Positions 17,103-26,090 are shown, counted from the stretch's first letter. The stretch is DNA of 64,000 nt from an uncultured Clostridia bacterium (GCA_934247225.1 CAKQJE010000006.1:33894-97893); one strand, 5' to 3'. Notes: a model not told the origin generated them from the sequence alone. Translations and numbers: made by a program.

Positions 17103-20093
17103 TTAATCGTTTTTTCTGCGCTTGATCATTATTCCCGACACGGAAAGAACAAGTAACGCGAGTAAGCCCGCGCCCGAACCGATAGTCCCGAAGCACCCGC
17201 CGGAAGATCCGCCCGAACTCGTTCCCTGCGAATCCTTTGAATCGACAACCGATTCGTTTCCGCCTTTCTTCACATAGGTAAGCGTCAACGTAACGTCGTG
17301 ATCGGGAAGCGTGTAAACTTCGAAAGCTTCGTTGCCGTCGGAATCGGTCGCCATAAGTCTGTAACCTTCCTGTTGGTAATCTTCGAGATCGATTTCCGAA
17401 CCGCCGAGCAACGTTTTCGACGCGAACGTCAGACCTTCTATACCGACGACGTTGAACGTTACGGTGACTTTCTGCGCCCAGACGATGCTCCACGCTTCGT
17501 AAGTCCTCGGCGTACCGTCCTGATCCGTCTCTCCGGGACCAATCGGACCGGTCATGCCGTATTCTTTGTTATAGAATTTTTTGGTAACGGTTGTCGTCGC
17601 GTAGCCGTATTTTCCGTTTTTCGTAAGCGGGAACTGACAGCCTTCCATAATTTCCACGCAGTACATATGCGGTCCGTCGTATTTGTATTTCGGGTTATCT
17701 TCGGTAGAATCGTCCGCTTCGCTCGGATCGATGTTAATGCAAAGCGCGTCGGGTTCGCCGAATCCTTGCGCCGTGACGCTCATACGATAGATATCTCTTA
17801 AAAGCGTGCCTTCGGTATCGTTTTCGGACGAGTACACTTTGATTTTATCGAGCATGTTGAGTTTGTGCATATAAAACGCGCAATCTTTACTCATTTCGAA
17901 TTCCTGCTTGAAAAACAAACCGAGGAAACGCGCTGTTCCGATTTCCTGCTGATAAGCGCGGTTATGAATCGTGGTAACTTCCGCTTCGCCGAAATTTTTA
18001 AGCTCGATGCTTTCGTCGCACCAATTTGCCGCATAATTTTTCGCTATATCCATGCCGTAATCGGCGTTGATATACGTCACGGCTTTTTCCGTAGCATAAA
18101 CCGAATACGTATCGGTCTCTGCGGCGTCTTCTGCTCTGAACGGCAACTGACAACCTGCTTCTACCACTATTTTGTATATCGTTTTTCCGTTGTAAAGTTT
18201 ATATTTGTCGGCGGGGATTTCGATTGCAAGCCCTCCGCACGCGAATTTATTTTCCGTCCACCATCCGGGGCTGCATATTTCCGCAATCGCTATGCCCTCT
18301 TCGTCGGTCGCGCTCGTATAAATTCTTACTTTCTTCAACGTGTTGAGATAAGTGTTGATTTCCGCAACGCCGAGGTTGTGTTCTATTGCTTCTTCGATTT
18401 CTTTCTCTTCACCGTTTATTACTTGTTTTACTTTCTTCACGCCAAAGCCGTATATGTCGTTTTTCAGAACAATAAAGTTATAATCTTTTATATTACTGTT
18501 CTCATCTTCGTAAGTACCGAGACTTCTTACCTGAACGCCGGTTACGTCGACGAGTTCGTCGATATAATCGATTTCGCTCCACTTAAACGCTCCGCTTTTG
18601 GCATCGTCTTTGCCGTATTCGAGATTGTAATAAGTAACCGCTTCATTTGTGGTATAAACGGAATACACATCGGTCGCCGACGAGCCTTTCGCTCTGAACG
18701 GCAACTGACAACCTTCTTCTATGACTATTTTGTATATCGTTTTTCCGTTGTATTCTTTAAATTTGTCGGCGGGAACCTCTATTGCAAGCCCTCCGCTCGC
18801 GAATTTGTTTTCCGTCCACCAACCTGCGCTGCCTATTTCCGAAAGCGCTATGCCCTCTTCGTCGGTCGCGCTTTTATAAATCTTCACTTTTTGCAAGGTG
18901 TTGATATAACTGTTGATTTCCATAACGCCGAGGTCGTGTTCCACAGCGGCGTTGTTTTCAATGCCGAATTCGTACATGGCGTTTTGCAGAACGATGAAGT
19001 TGTAATCTTTCGTTCCGCTATCGGTTTCGTGGTTGCCGAGACCTCTCACCTGAACTCCGGTTACGGCGACGGTTTCGTCCTTGTATTCAACGGGGGTCCT
19101 GCTCCACCTGAACGCTCCGTTTATGGCAGTATCTTTGCCGTGTTCGAGATTGTAATAAGTAACCGTTTCGGCGACCGTATAGTAAGACGTGCTTCCGTAA
19201 GGCAACTGACAACCCTCTTCCACGACGATTTTATAAACGGTCGAACCGTTATAAGTGCCGTAATCGCTCGGGGTGTTGTACGCCATCAGAAGTCCTTTCT
19301 GTCCGAACCGATCATATTCGTACCAGCCGCCGATAAAATTATTGTCGGAAAGCAATTTGCCTTCCGTATCGGAAGCGGAAGTGTAAATTTTTATTTTGCT
19401 TCTGGTGTTGAGTCTTGCAATGTCGATTTTTCCCGTCGGGGTTGTAGCGTAAACGTCGCTTAACACGGCGATAAAGTTCTCGGTTCCGCCGCCGCTTCTG
19501 ACCTGCACGCCGTTCACATGCGCAGTTCCGAGGTTGTTCGTTTGCAACGTCCAATTAAACGCGCCGTTTTTATTATCGTTATTGCCGAAATTGTTGTTGA
19601 CGAAGACGAAATCTTCATCCGTTACGTAAGTTGTGTCCCCGCAAGGAAGCTCACAACCCTTTTCTATCTTAATGCTGTAAATCGTTGTTCCGTTATATGT
19701 GGAATAATCGTTCGGATCGTTATAAGCGATACAAAGTCCGTTCTGCCCGAAATACGAATACATCCACCATCCGCCTAAGAGCGGGTTACCGGATATACCG
19801 GTTTCATCGTTTTCGGAAGTGTATATCGTTATTTTGTCACGTGTATTATATGCCGACGGCGTTAACGTACCATTTACGCCGTTGTCATAAATACTGCTCA
19901 GCAAAAATATAAAGTTTTCCGTACCGCCCACGCTTCTGACCTGAACGCCAGAAATTTCCGCTATCGGCTCACCGTCCGCGCGTGCGCTTACGCGTTCGCT
20001 CCGATTCGTGGCAAACGCGCAGCCTAAGGCAACGCAAACCATGCAAATCAAAGCGAAAAAGATCATCATTGAAGATTTTCTTTTTGTTCTCAT
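17103..20093 (-). CDS. Secreted surface protein with repeated beta domains and C-terminal anchor
   Basis: A 996-residue protein. The N-terminus is a signal peptide (MRTKRKSSMMIFFALICMVC). Four clear repeats of about 140-170 residues begin G-V-Q-V-R-(S/G) and contain GWW, FG-x-x-GL and TIY(K/S)I-x-(I/V)E-x-GC(Q/E)LP; a fifth is divergent. A B-repeat-like segment (VTFNVVGIEGL) follows. The C-terminus is Gly/Ser-rich, then a hydrophobic segment and RRKND, so it is membrane- or wall-anchored. ATG 20093 is preferred for its GAGGAGAA site. Probably a glycan-binding surface protein; the repeat family is not one I can name. First gene of the operon. Confidence 0.65.
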   Translation of the reverse strand: MRTKRKSSMMIFFALICMVCVALGCAFATNRSERVSARADGEPIAEISGVQVRSVGGTENFIFLLSSIYDNGVNGTLTPSAYNTRDKITIYTSENDETGISGNPLLGGWWMYSYFGQNGLCIAYNDPNDYSTYNGTTIYSIKIEKGCELPCGDTTYVTDEDFVFVNNNFGNNDNKNGAFNWTLQTNNLGTAHVNGVQVRSGGGTENFIAVLSDVYATTPTGKIDIARLNTRSKIKIYTSASDTEGKLLSDNNFIGGWYEYDRFGQKGLLMAYNTPSDYGTYNGSTVYKIVVEEGCQLPYGSTSYYTVAETVTYYNLEHGKDTAINGAFRWSRTPVEYKDETVAVTGVQVRGLGNHETDSGTKDYNFIVLQNAMYEFGIENNAAVEHDLGVMEINSYINTLQKVKIYKSATDEEGIALSEIGSAGWWTENKFASGGLAIEVPADKFKEYNGKTIYKIVIEEGCQLPFRAKGSSATDVYSVYTTNEAVTYYNLEYGKDDAKSGAFKWSEIDYIDELVDVTGVQVRSLGTYEDENSNIKDYNFIVLKNDIYGFGVKKVKQVINGEEKEIEEAIEHNLGVAEINTYLNTLKKVRIYTSATDEEGIAIAEICSPGWWTENKFACGGLAIEIPADKYKLYNGKTIYKIVVEAGCQLPFRAEDAAETDTYSVYATEKAVTYINADYGMDIAKNYAANWCDESIELKNFGEAEVTTIHNRAYQQEIGTARFLGLFFKQEFEMSKDCAFYMHKLNMLDKIKVYSSENDTEGTLLRDIYRMSVTAQGFGEPDALCINIDPSEADDSTEDNPKYKYDGPHMYCVEIMEGCQFPLTKNGKYGYATTTVTKKFYNKEYGMTGPIGPGETDQDGTPRTYEAWSIVWAQKVTVTFNVVGIEGLTFASKTLLGGSEIDLEDYQQEGYRLMATDSDGNEAFEVYTLPDHDVTLTLTYVKKGGNESVVDSKDSQGTSSGGSSGGCFGTIGSGAGLLALLVLSVSGIMIKRRKND

Positions 20094-20223
20094 CTTCTTT
20101 CTCCTCGAAATTTTATTTAAAATAGAACCGATCCGCGCCCGATAATACAAAAATCTGCGCTTTGACCGATTGAATTTTCATTTTAAACCGATTCGGGGTA
20201 AACTATGCCCCGTCATCGATGTT

Positions 20224-20252
20224 ATTATACACGTTGCGACAACTCGTGTAAA
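20224..20252 (-). promoter_or_regulatory. Promoter of the first glycan operon
   Basis: On the minus strand TTTACA and TATAAT are 17 bases apart. The spacer carries ACACG and CGTGT in inverted orientation, a possible regulator site. It is divergent from the AraC promoter at 20321; the rest of 20094-20397 shows nothing else. Confidence 0.65.
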
Positions 20253-20320
20253 TATCTTTTTTTGACAATCATATGGAATTTTTTGTTGTATTTTATTTTT
20301 ATCGAAAACTCGTCTTTCGT

Positions 20321-20349
20321 TTGACATCGGCTTTTGAATATGTTATTTT
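20321..20349 (+). promoter_or_regulatory. Promoter of the AraC gene
   Basis: TTGACA and TATTTT are separated by 17 bases, about 50 bases before the start codon at 20398. Confidence 0.6.
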
Positions 20350-20397
20350 ATTTCCATAAAATACGCTTTATCCATTCGGATTTTTCGGAATAAAAAA

Positions 20398-21255
20398 ATG
20401 AGCCATAGCAAAAAAGCAGATTATTATCACGTTAATAACGCAATTTTAAAAGATATTTATCCTATTGACGTCGGTCACGCAAAACTTTCTTTACGCAGAA
20501 GATCCTTTAAAAATAAGTATCCTTATTATTTGTTGCATTATGTAACAGACGGCGACGGAGCAATCGAAATCGACGGAGAGATACATATTTTCGAGAAAAA
20601 TTCGGTTTTTATTCTGCCGCCGAACAAGGAAATCACATATCATCCGAACGTAACATATAAAAAAAATCCGTCCCGAAATATAAAAGGGTGGACGTATTAT
20701 TGGATAAATTTCAACGGTCTGGAAACGAAAAAAATATTAAAAACAATCGGGATTTCGGACGAAAAATACTTTTTTACCGAAAAATTTTACGACTTGGAAA
20801 AGTATTTTAAAATAATTTTCGATAAACCCCGCTCGAACATCGAAATGGCTTACGCCGCAACTTCCGCTCTTTTTGCGATTTTCGCAGAATTAAAACCCGT
20901 ACCCATTGAACACGAACCGAAAAGAAGTAAGTCTTTCGACGACATTTTCAAATACATTCAAAGCCACCTTTACGACACCGAGCTGTCCGCCTTTAAGGTG
21001 TCAAACGCTTTCGTCATAAGCGAAAGCTACTTTTCACGACTTTTCAGAAAAAATCTGAACACGTCGTTCCCAAAATACGTAAACTACGAAAGGATTAAAA
21101 AAGCCACTACGCTGCTTGTAACAACCGACTTACCCGTAAAAGTAATAGCAAATAACGTAGGATATAAGGACGCGCTGTATTTCAGTAAAATTTTCAAAAA
21201 ATACCGATTAGCCTCCCCCGAAATCTACCGTCTGACCCGCAGCAACAACGAATAG
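20398..21255 (+). CDS. AraC family transcriptional regulator of the first glycan locus
   Basis: A 285-residue regulator. The N-terminal part is a cupin-type sensor (HYVTDGDGAIEIDGEIHIFEK, shown in part GDGAIEIDG). The C-terminal 100 residues hold two helix-turn-helix motifs (AFKVSNAFVISESYFSRLF; VKVIANNVGYKDALYFSKIF). It is divergent from the operon headed by the surface protein, the standard layout for an activator that responds to the imported sugar. The start is the ATG at 20398, with only a weak CGGA upstream. Confidence 0.9.
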   Translation: MSHSKKADYYHVNNAILKDIYPIDVGHAKLSLRRRSFKNKYPYYLLHYVTDGDGAIEIDGEIHIFEKNSVFILPPNKEITYHPNVTYKKNPSRNIKGWTYYWINFNGLETKKILKTIGISDEKYFFTEKFYDLEKYFKIIFDKPRSNIEMAYAATSALFAIFAELKPVPIEHEPKRSKSFDDIFKYIQSHLYDTELSAFKVSNAFVISESYFSRLFRKNLNTSFPKYVNYERIKKATTLLVTTDLPVKVIANNVGYKDALYFSKIFKKYRLASPEIYRLTRSNNE

Positions 21256-21357
21256 TTTCGTTTGTTAACCAAAGAAATTATTAAGAAAATTCTCTTAATT
21301 ATGCCGGCCAGGCACATATCTTTGCGATGCCTGGGAAAAATAATGCAAACCGGACAA

Positions 21358-21392
21358 AAAAGGCGTCACATATCCTGTGACGCCTTTTCTTT
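21358..21392 (+). terminator. Terminator of the AraC gene
   Basis: AAGGCGTCACA / TGTGACGCCTT with a TATCC loop is followed by TTCTTTT. A second short hairpin lies at 21308-21334. Confidence 0.8.
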
Positions 21393-21408
21393 TACTTTCC
21401 GATACGCT

Positions 21409-21658
21409 TTAAGATCGTAAATATAATTCGTCGTATATTGCTTCAAACAGTTTTGCAAGAAACCCCTTGCTGTCAATTTCGTCTACAAGCAACATTTCTT
21501 TCGCTCCGTCGTACGGGAAAACGCAAGCGGCGGCGGGCATAAGCTCCCGAGGCGATTTCGTTTTCTTTACAAGCAATCGGTAAAATCCAACCCGCCTATA
21601 AAAAGCTGCGGAAAGCGGCAGCACCCGTTTTTTTATTCAGCTTCGGTCTTTCATTCAT
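21409..21658 (-). pseudogene. Chimeric remnant: DUF6434-like start fused to TfoX-N C-terminus
   Basis: From 21658 (ATGA overlap with the preceding acetyltransferase remnant) the frame reads MNERPKLNKKTGAAAFRSFL and then stops. This resembles the first residues of SAP/DUF6434-type proteins. Downstream, after a one-base frame change, is the C-terminal half of a TfoX-N domain (LLVKKTKSPRELMPAAACVF). That segment is almost the same as in the intact gene at 23417-23737. No complete protein is encoded. Confidence 0.6.
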
Positions 21659-21784
21659 CTGCATTTGTTTATAGCTTTTTCTGCTTCGATAATTGTATAA
21701 TGTTCTCTCGCAGATTCTGTCCCGGTTGGCTGAAAACCCTGTTTGAGCCAAAAGCTCTGCGCGGACAAATTTGTCTTAACGTAT

Positions 21785-22355
21785 GCCAGACAAGAATAAA
21801 ACGAACCGTGGTCTGACAGCGAGTTTTTGACTAATACATCGTTACGCTCGCGGCTTATACGTCAAGTATTAACCCGTTCGCGTGCCTTGTCTTAGCCTAA
21901 AAATTCGCCGTCAGACTCATAGCCGAGAAGAACCTCTGATAAACTCGCCTTGAAGCCGTTTTTTCTATGCTTTACGACAAATCCGCCCTCGTAGTATTTG
22001 TATACAACTTCTGTCTCCTTCGCCATAAATCATTAGAAAATACGGCTTCAAGGTTGCCCTATATATTAAGTCATCGATACCGCAAATTTTCAGGTGCGCC
22101 TTGCGATTAAGGCAAGGCGTTTCCGCGGGTTAGTATACAAATACAAGCCGTGGAAAGAACGAAGAATTAAGCGTAAGGCACGCCTGAAAATCGAGTTTAG
22201 CAGGGGTTCTTCTCGACTATCAACCAAAACGCCGATATTTTCGATGATTTTTGGTAAAGGCGAACGCAGATGTACTATATGTACTTCAAGCGAGAATTTG
22301 ACAAAAAACGCGAAAATTGCGGCGTTTTGGCAAGGTGCGTTTTATTTTTGTCTGG
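21785..22355 (-). mobile_element. Structured inverted-repeat element, long form, copy D
   Basis: 571 bp, ends GCCAGACAAAAATAAAACG and its complement, flanked by AT on both sides. Its orientation is opposite to the other three copies. Read on the minus strand it has an outer terminal stem, a hairpin with arms CCAAAACGCCG / CGGCGTTTTGG, a nested module closed by AGTCGAGAAGAACC / GGTTCTTCTCGGCT, and a last hairpin with arms GTCTGACGGC / GCTGTCAGAC. The module itself contains two long hairpins. It disrupts a GNAT gene. No transposase is encoded. Confidence 0.85.
21892..22026 (-). CDS. 44-codon reading frame inside the long element (copy D)
   Basis: Starts MAKETEVVYKYYEGG and ends GYESDGEFLG. The same frame and length occur in copy C at 38596-38730, with mainly conservative changes but one premature stop. 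There is no convincing ribosome site, and the coding bases also form hairpin arms, so expression is doubtful. No family recognised. Confidence 0.35.
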   Translation of the reverse strand: MAKETEVVYKYYEGGFVVKHRKNGFKASLSEVLLGYESDGEFLG

Positions 22356-22752
22356 CATCCCAGCCTGATACGCACGTATCCTTCTGTCCCGAGCATCTGC
22401 GACAGCGTTTTTATGATATAAGTCCCGATACCTTCTCTCTGTCGGCTTTTCGATACCATAAAAAGTCCGATAAAAGCAGTCCTGTCATCGGGATATCGGT
22501 CAATCAGATCCATAACCGCGACAAGAAAATTATCGTCAAAAATACCGATAAAATATTTGTCTGCCGCTTCTTTTTCCGGAGGTAAAGCTACCAGATCTTC
22601 TTTTACTGTTTCGCGGGTCGGACTCGGAGGACAATGCTTGAAGTATTCCGTGTTTCCCGAATACAAGTTCAAAATATCCGGAATATCAGCCTCTGTAAGT
22701 TTTCGCGCTTTGTACGGGGTAAAAACGTTTTCAAAATTTATATCGGTCGGTT

Positions 22753-23382
22753 TCATTCCCCGCTCTCCAATGCGGCAACATCTCCCGACTGAATAGCGGC
22801 AATATTTCGTTTTATTTTTTCATCGTCCCAATTCCACCAACGCAAAGCCAGAAGTTTTTCTATCGTTTCGTCGTCAAAGCGCCTGCGTATGAGTTTAGCA
22901 GGTACTCCGCCTACTATGGCGTAAGGCGGAACGTCTTTGGTTACAACCGCGCGCGTGCCTATAATCGCACCGTCGCCGATTTTCACGCCGGACATAATTA
23001 CCGCTTCGTAACCTATCCACACGTCGTTCCCGATTACTATATCGCCTTTATTGTCCCACGCGTCGCGAATATTCTCCGCGTCAAGCCCCCACTCGTCGAA
23101 AAAAATCGGGAATGTGTAGGTTGACAAAGATTTCAGCGAATGGTTGCCGCTCGTGAACAAAAATTTTGCCCCGCAGGCGATCGAACAGAACTTTCCGATT
23201 ATAAGTTTGTCGCCGTTTATCGGATAATGATACAAAACGTTATTCTTCTCGAAATCTCGCGGATCGTGGACGAAATCGTTGTAAATAGTATAGTCGCCGA
23301 CTTCGATGTTCGGCTTTGTTATAACGTCTTTAAGATAAACGATTTGTTTATCGTGCGGACGGGGATAAATTTTACTTTTCAT
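22753..23382 (-). CDS. Vat/CatB-like hexapeptide-repeat acetyltransferase
   Basis: A 209-residue left-handed beta-helix acyltransferase of the xenobiotic acetyltransferase group (chloramphenicol CatB, streptogramin Vat). Visible marks are KLIIGKFCSIACGAKFL, the loop with SGNHSLKSLSTYTFP (catalytic His type), GDIVIGNDVWIGYEA and VVTKDVPPYAIVGGVPAK. These fit the family well, and the length is usual. The start at 23382 has AGGAGG seven bases upstream. It is in a run of small genes (TfoX-N, this gene, GNAT). Acetylation of an antibiotic is possible but not provable. Confidence 0.88.
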   Translation of the reverse strand: MKSKIYPRPHDKQIVYLKDVITKPNIEVGDYTIYNDFVHDPRDFEKNNVLYHYPINGDKLIIGKFCSIACGAKFLFTSGNHSLKSLSTYTFPIFFDEWGLDAENIRDAWDNKGDIVIGNDVWIGYEAVIMSGVKIGDGAIIGTRAVVTKDVPPYAIVGGVPAKLIRRRFDDETIEKLLALRWWNWDDEKIKRNIAAIQSGDVAALESGE

Positions 23383-23416
23383 ATTGCCTCCTCTTTTCTT
23401 GAACACAGTTTCTCTT

Positions 23417-23737
23417 TTACTTCATTGTTCTTTTTTGGGGAAGCGGCAATTCGTCGTACATTGCTTCAAACAGCTTTGTAAGAAACTCTTTGTTGTCGAC
23501 TTCGTCTACGAGCAACATTTCTTTCGCTCCATCGTACGGAAAAACGCAAGCGGCGGCGGGCATAAGCTCCCGAGCCGATTTCGTTTTCTTTACAAGCAAT
23601 CTGTCGTCGTATATTCCGCCGACGATTTTGCCGCGATAATAGATAATATATTCTCCCATCATGGATCTGTAAGAAATATCGTCCAGACCCGATAACCGTT
23701 CTGAAATGAAATCAAGATACTCTTTATCGGATGCCAT
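23417..23737 (-). CDS. TfoX N-terminal domain protein
   Basis: A 106-residue protein consisting of the TfoX/Sxy N-terminal domain only (YRSMMGEYIIYYRGKIVGGI, then LLVKKT and the PYDGAKEMLLVDE end). TfoX regulates competence in gammaproteobacteria, but stand-alone versions in Bacillota have no fixed role. It is 34 bases upstream of the Vat-like gene and 18 bases downstream of a GNAT gene, so it is part of an operon. A partial duplicate lies at 21409. Confidence 0.85.
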   Translation of the reverse strand: MASDKEYLDFISERLSGLDDISYRSMMGEYIIYYRGKIVGGIYDDRLLVKKTKSARELMPAAACVFPYDGAKEMLLVDEVDNKEFLTKLFEAMYDELPLPQKRTMK

Positions 23738-23755
23738 TGCACTTTCCCCCCCCGC

Positions 23756-24379
23756 TCAGAACAACTGCCCGGGCAGCTTCTTCTTTTCCTTTTTCGGAAA
23801 CGTCGCTTCGAAACGTTCGAAGTCTTGCGGGTTCTTTTCACAAACAAAATAGCCTTCCGGGTCTTTATAATTACCGGAAATACCATCAAGGAAGCCGGGA
23901 ATCAACTCTTTGATTAGAAGATAATCCGCTTCCGGATCGTCCGCATAGCGCACGCCTTTTGTTTTAGCGGGGACAAATCCCGACTTTCCGTAAAACAGAA
24001 TATTACCCGTAATCGCAAGCGCGCCAACGCCCGTTTCCTTGGCTTTTTCCATGGAATAATCAAGCAAGCGTTTTCCGTAACCCTGCCTTTTATATTCCGG
24101 CGCGATGCCGATAGGTCCGAACGTCATAATCGGCAACTTTCTGCCGTCGTCGCATTCGATTTCCGACCGCACGTAGATGACCTGCCCGATAGGCTCGCCG
24201 TTTAATTCCATTACGAAATCAAGCTCGGGAACAAACGCGGGGTCGTTGCGATAGCAGTGCAACACATAATGCTCCGTACACCCGGGGCGATAAACGTTCC
24301 AGAACGCCTCTCTGGTTAAATTTTCGATTTTCCTGTAATCTTCTTTTGTTTCGTTTCTTATAATAATATTTTCTGTCAT
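23756..24379 (-). CDS. GNAT family N-acetyltransferase (YhbS-like)
   Basis: A 207-residue GNAT protein. The acetyl-CoA loop is PEYKRQGYGKRLL after the strand MTFGPIGIAP, followed by VGALAITGNILFYGKSGF. This GPIGI-x-P-E-x-(K/R)-x-Q-G order is typical of the YhbS-like group, whose substrates are mostly unknown. It sits 18 bases after the DUF998 gene and 18 before the TfoX-N gene on the same strand. Confidence 0.88.
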   Translation of the reverse strand: MTENIIIRNETKEDYRKIENLTREAFWNVYRPGCTEHYVLHCYRNDPAFVPELDFVMELNGEPIGQVIYVRSEIECDDGRKLPIMTFGPIGIAPEYKRQGYGKRLLDYSMEKAKETGVGALAITGNILFYGKSGFVPAKTKGVRYADDPEADYLLIKELIPGFLDGISGNYKDPEGYFVCEKNPQDFERFEATFPKKEKKKLPGQLF

Positions 24380-24397
24380 TGTTATTTTCCTTTAATT

Positions 24398-25033
24398 TTA
24401 AATTGATTTTTTATCGGTATCCGTACAAAAAAGATGAATACCGAGTGCGGCATTGAAACCCGTTGCAGCAAAAACACTGAAACGTTCCACAACGCCGAAA
24501 TAACCCGCAGGAACTATTTTCATTCCGAGCGCGCCGACAAGCATCATAAAAAGGGCAACCGCAGCGCAGATACCGTAAGAACGGCAATTCTTATTCTTTG
24601 CACCTGCGATTATGATAATCGTGAGCGACGCGATGGATAACAGCACAACCGCAACGGTTACCGCCATATGCATAACGTCCTGAAACGCGCCCGCATAACC
24701 ACTGTCTGAAAGCGGAAACATTCTGTAACCTATGGAGGATATCCATTCCATAGCCGCAAAAAGGTAAACGCCGATTCTTAGAAGTTTTGTTTTCTGCCCT
24801 TGTATTCCGATGCAAACAACTGTTACGCAAACCACTTCGCACGCGTTATAAAACGCGGTAAGTTGATTCCACAGCGCAAGCAAAGGCGCGTTTGCCGCGC
24901 TTAAATCGCTCACGGCTTGAGAAAGCCAATCGTAGCCGGGATAAGCGAGCGGAGCGAAAATCACCGCCGCCGTATAAGAAAGAAAGCTGACAATACCGAG
25001 CAGTCCCAGCTTTTGTATCAATGTTTTTTTCAT
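24398..25033 (-). CDS. DUF998 family membrane protein
   Basis: A 211-residue integral membrane protein with six hydrophobic segments (LGIVSFLSYTAAVIFAPLAY, VVCVTVVCIGI, HMAVTVAVVLLSIASLTIII and others). The YPGYDWLSQAVSDLSAANAP loop after the first helix is characteristic of DUF998. A GGAGAAG ribosome site precedes the start. It is downstream of the TetR gene by 157 bases and may be controlled by it. Function not established. Confidence 0.85.
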   Translation of the reverse strand: MKKTLIQKLGLLGIVSFLSYTAAVIFAPLAYPGYDWLSQAVSDLSAANAPLLALWNQLTAFYNACEVVCVTVVCIGIQGQKTKLLRIGVYLFAAMEWISSIGYRMFPLSDSGYAGAFQDVMHMAVTVAVVLLSIASLTIIIIAGAKNKNCRSYGICAAVALFMMLVGALGMKIVPAGYFGVVERFSVFAATGFNAALGIHLFCTDTDKKSI

Positions 25034-25190
25034 TCGCTTCTCCTTTAATTCAATAAATTCCGCAAATGCCTGCCGAGAGGGAGAAATTTTTAAGTCGATT
25101 CATCAGACATTAAGAGGCAAATGTGCGCCTATAAGTCGTTTAACGGGTATATTTTGCATTGAAAAGCCAACGATTATCAATTTTTTGTTT

Positions 25191-25868
25191 TTAGTCGTTT
25201 TCCCCGATTTTTTTCGCTATATTATCCGAAATATCCGCGTCCGAAATATGCACCATAAAATAAAACTGTTTTACGTGCGCCTTTAATTTTTCCAGACATT
25301 CGGCTTCTCTTTCGGGTTGGCGATCGCAAACGCCTATCAAAGTAATAACAGGCGAAACATACATAAGCGCAAGCGCGTTCACGTCGCCGCTTCGGATAAC
25401 TCCCGCCGCAATCAGGCTTCTGAAAATTTCGGCATGGTAATCGACAAGCCGTTCCGAAAAACGCCTCGTATAAAGTTCTCCGAATTTCGGAGAGCGAAAC
25501 TGCTCTATCGTCATCATTTTGCGGAACCTGCGTATATTGTCGTTACGGAGCGAGTAATCGAATATCTGCCGTACTTTTTCAAACAATTCTTCCTCGCCGA
25601 TCGTCATCATCATAGGAATATCCGCCGACGCGCTCTGGACGTGGATATCTATTTTATCGGTGTCTTTTTCATATTTCAAAGCCGTGGTTTCAACGATCGC
25701 GTCGAAAATCGATTGCTTACTCGGAAAATGATTGTAAAGCGACGGCGCTTTTATCCCCACCGCCGAGGCAATTTCTCCGACGCTGACCGCATCGTATCCG
25801 CGATCCGAAAACAGTTCGAGAGCCTTGTCTATAATTCTTTGCTTCGTATCCTCTTGTTTCATACCCAC
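25191..25868 (-). CDS. TetR/AcrR family transcriptional regulator
   Basis: A 225-residue repressor. The N-terminal helix-turn-helix is classical (RIIDKALELFSDRGYDAVSV, then IASAVGIKAPSLYNHFPSKQ). The C-terminal ligand domain is longer than average and ends in a DISDNIAKK tail. A perfect 12-base inverted repeat lies immediately upstream of the start codon, just downstream of a consensus promoter, so it almost surely represses itself. The downstream DUF998 gene and acetyltransferases are likely targets. Confidence 0.92.
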   Translation of the reverse strand: MGMKQEDTKQRIIDKALELFSDRGYDAVSVGEIASAVGIKAPSLYNHFPSKQSIFDAIVETTALKYEKDTDKIDIHVQSASADIPMMMTIGEEELFEKVRQIFDYSLRNDNIRRFRKMMTIEQFRSPKFGELYTRRFSERLVDYHAEIFRSLIAAGVIRSGDVNALALMYVSPVITLIGVCDRQPEREAECLEKLKAHVKQFYFMVHISDADISDNIAKKIGEND

Positions 25869-25870
25869 CT

Positions 25871-25925
25871 CATACTAACTAACATTAGTTAGTATGAGTA
25901 TAAGACAACGACGAATATTTGTCAA
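25871..25925 (-). promoter_or_regulatory. TetR promoter and operator
   Basis: On the minus strand TTGACA (25920-25925) and TATACT (25897-25902) are 17 bases apart. Directly after the -10 lies a perfect inverted repeat, CATACTAACTAA with its complement around a two-base centre (25871-25896). Repressor bound there would block the start of transcription. Confidence 0.9.
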
Positions 25926-25969
25926 GTCTTTTTGGGAGTATTTTTTTATTATTTTTGTTTATTCAATAT

Positions 25970-26026
25970 AAAAGTCGGTTCGAATCCTGTTTTTCAAAAA
26001 AACAGGTCAAAATGCGACTCTTAAAT
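25970..26026. other. Nested hairpin with a tRNA T-arm-like motif
   Basis: CCTGTTTTT pairs with AAAAACAGG, enclosed by AGTCG and CGACT. The left side includes GTCGGTTCGAATCCTG, which looks like the T-arm of a tRNA. No tRNA gene surrounds it, so it may be a relic of an integration site or a chance hairpin. The rest of 25926-26090 shows nothing. Confidence 0.35.
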
Positions 26027-26090
26027 TCAAATATTCCGCGAAGTGCGCAAAAAGCATTAAATAAAGCAACAAAAAAGCACAAGACCTAAT

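Larger units (their letters stand above)
21655..22756 (-). pseudogene. GNAT acetyltransferase gene interrupted by a long structured repeat
   Basis: The N-terminal part (22756 down to 22356) encodes about 134 residues of a GNAT acetyltransferase, with the acetyl-CoA loop SRQREGIGTYIIK and the end GYVRIRLG. The C-terminal part (21784 down to 21655) encodes KTNLSAQSFWLKQGFQPTG and the tail. The 571-bp element at 21785-22355 separates them. Removing it with one AT joins the codons in frame as RIRLGYVKTNLSAQSFW, a normal GNAT beta5-helix region. The start overlaps the Vat-like stop by four bases. Confidence 0.85.

Noticed and set aside
25970..26026. A tRNA gene
   Set aside because: Only a T-arm-like motif; no acceptor, anticodon or D arm around it.
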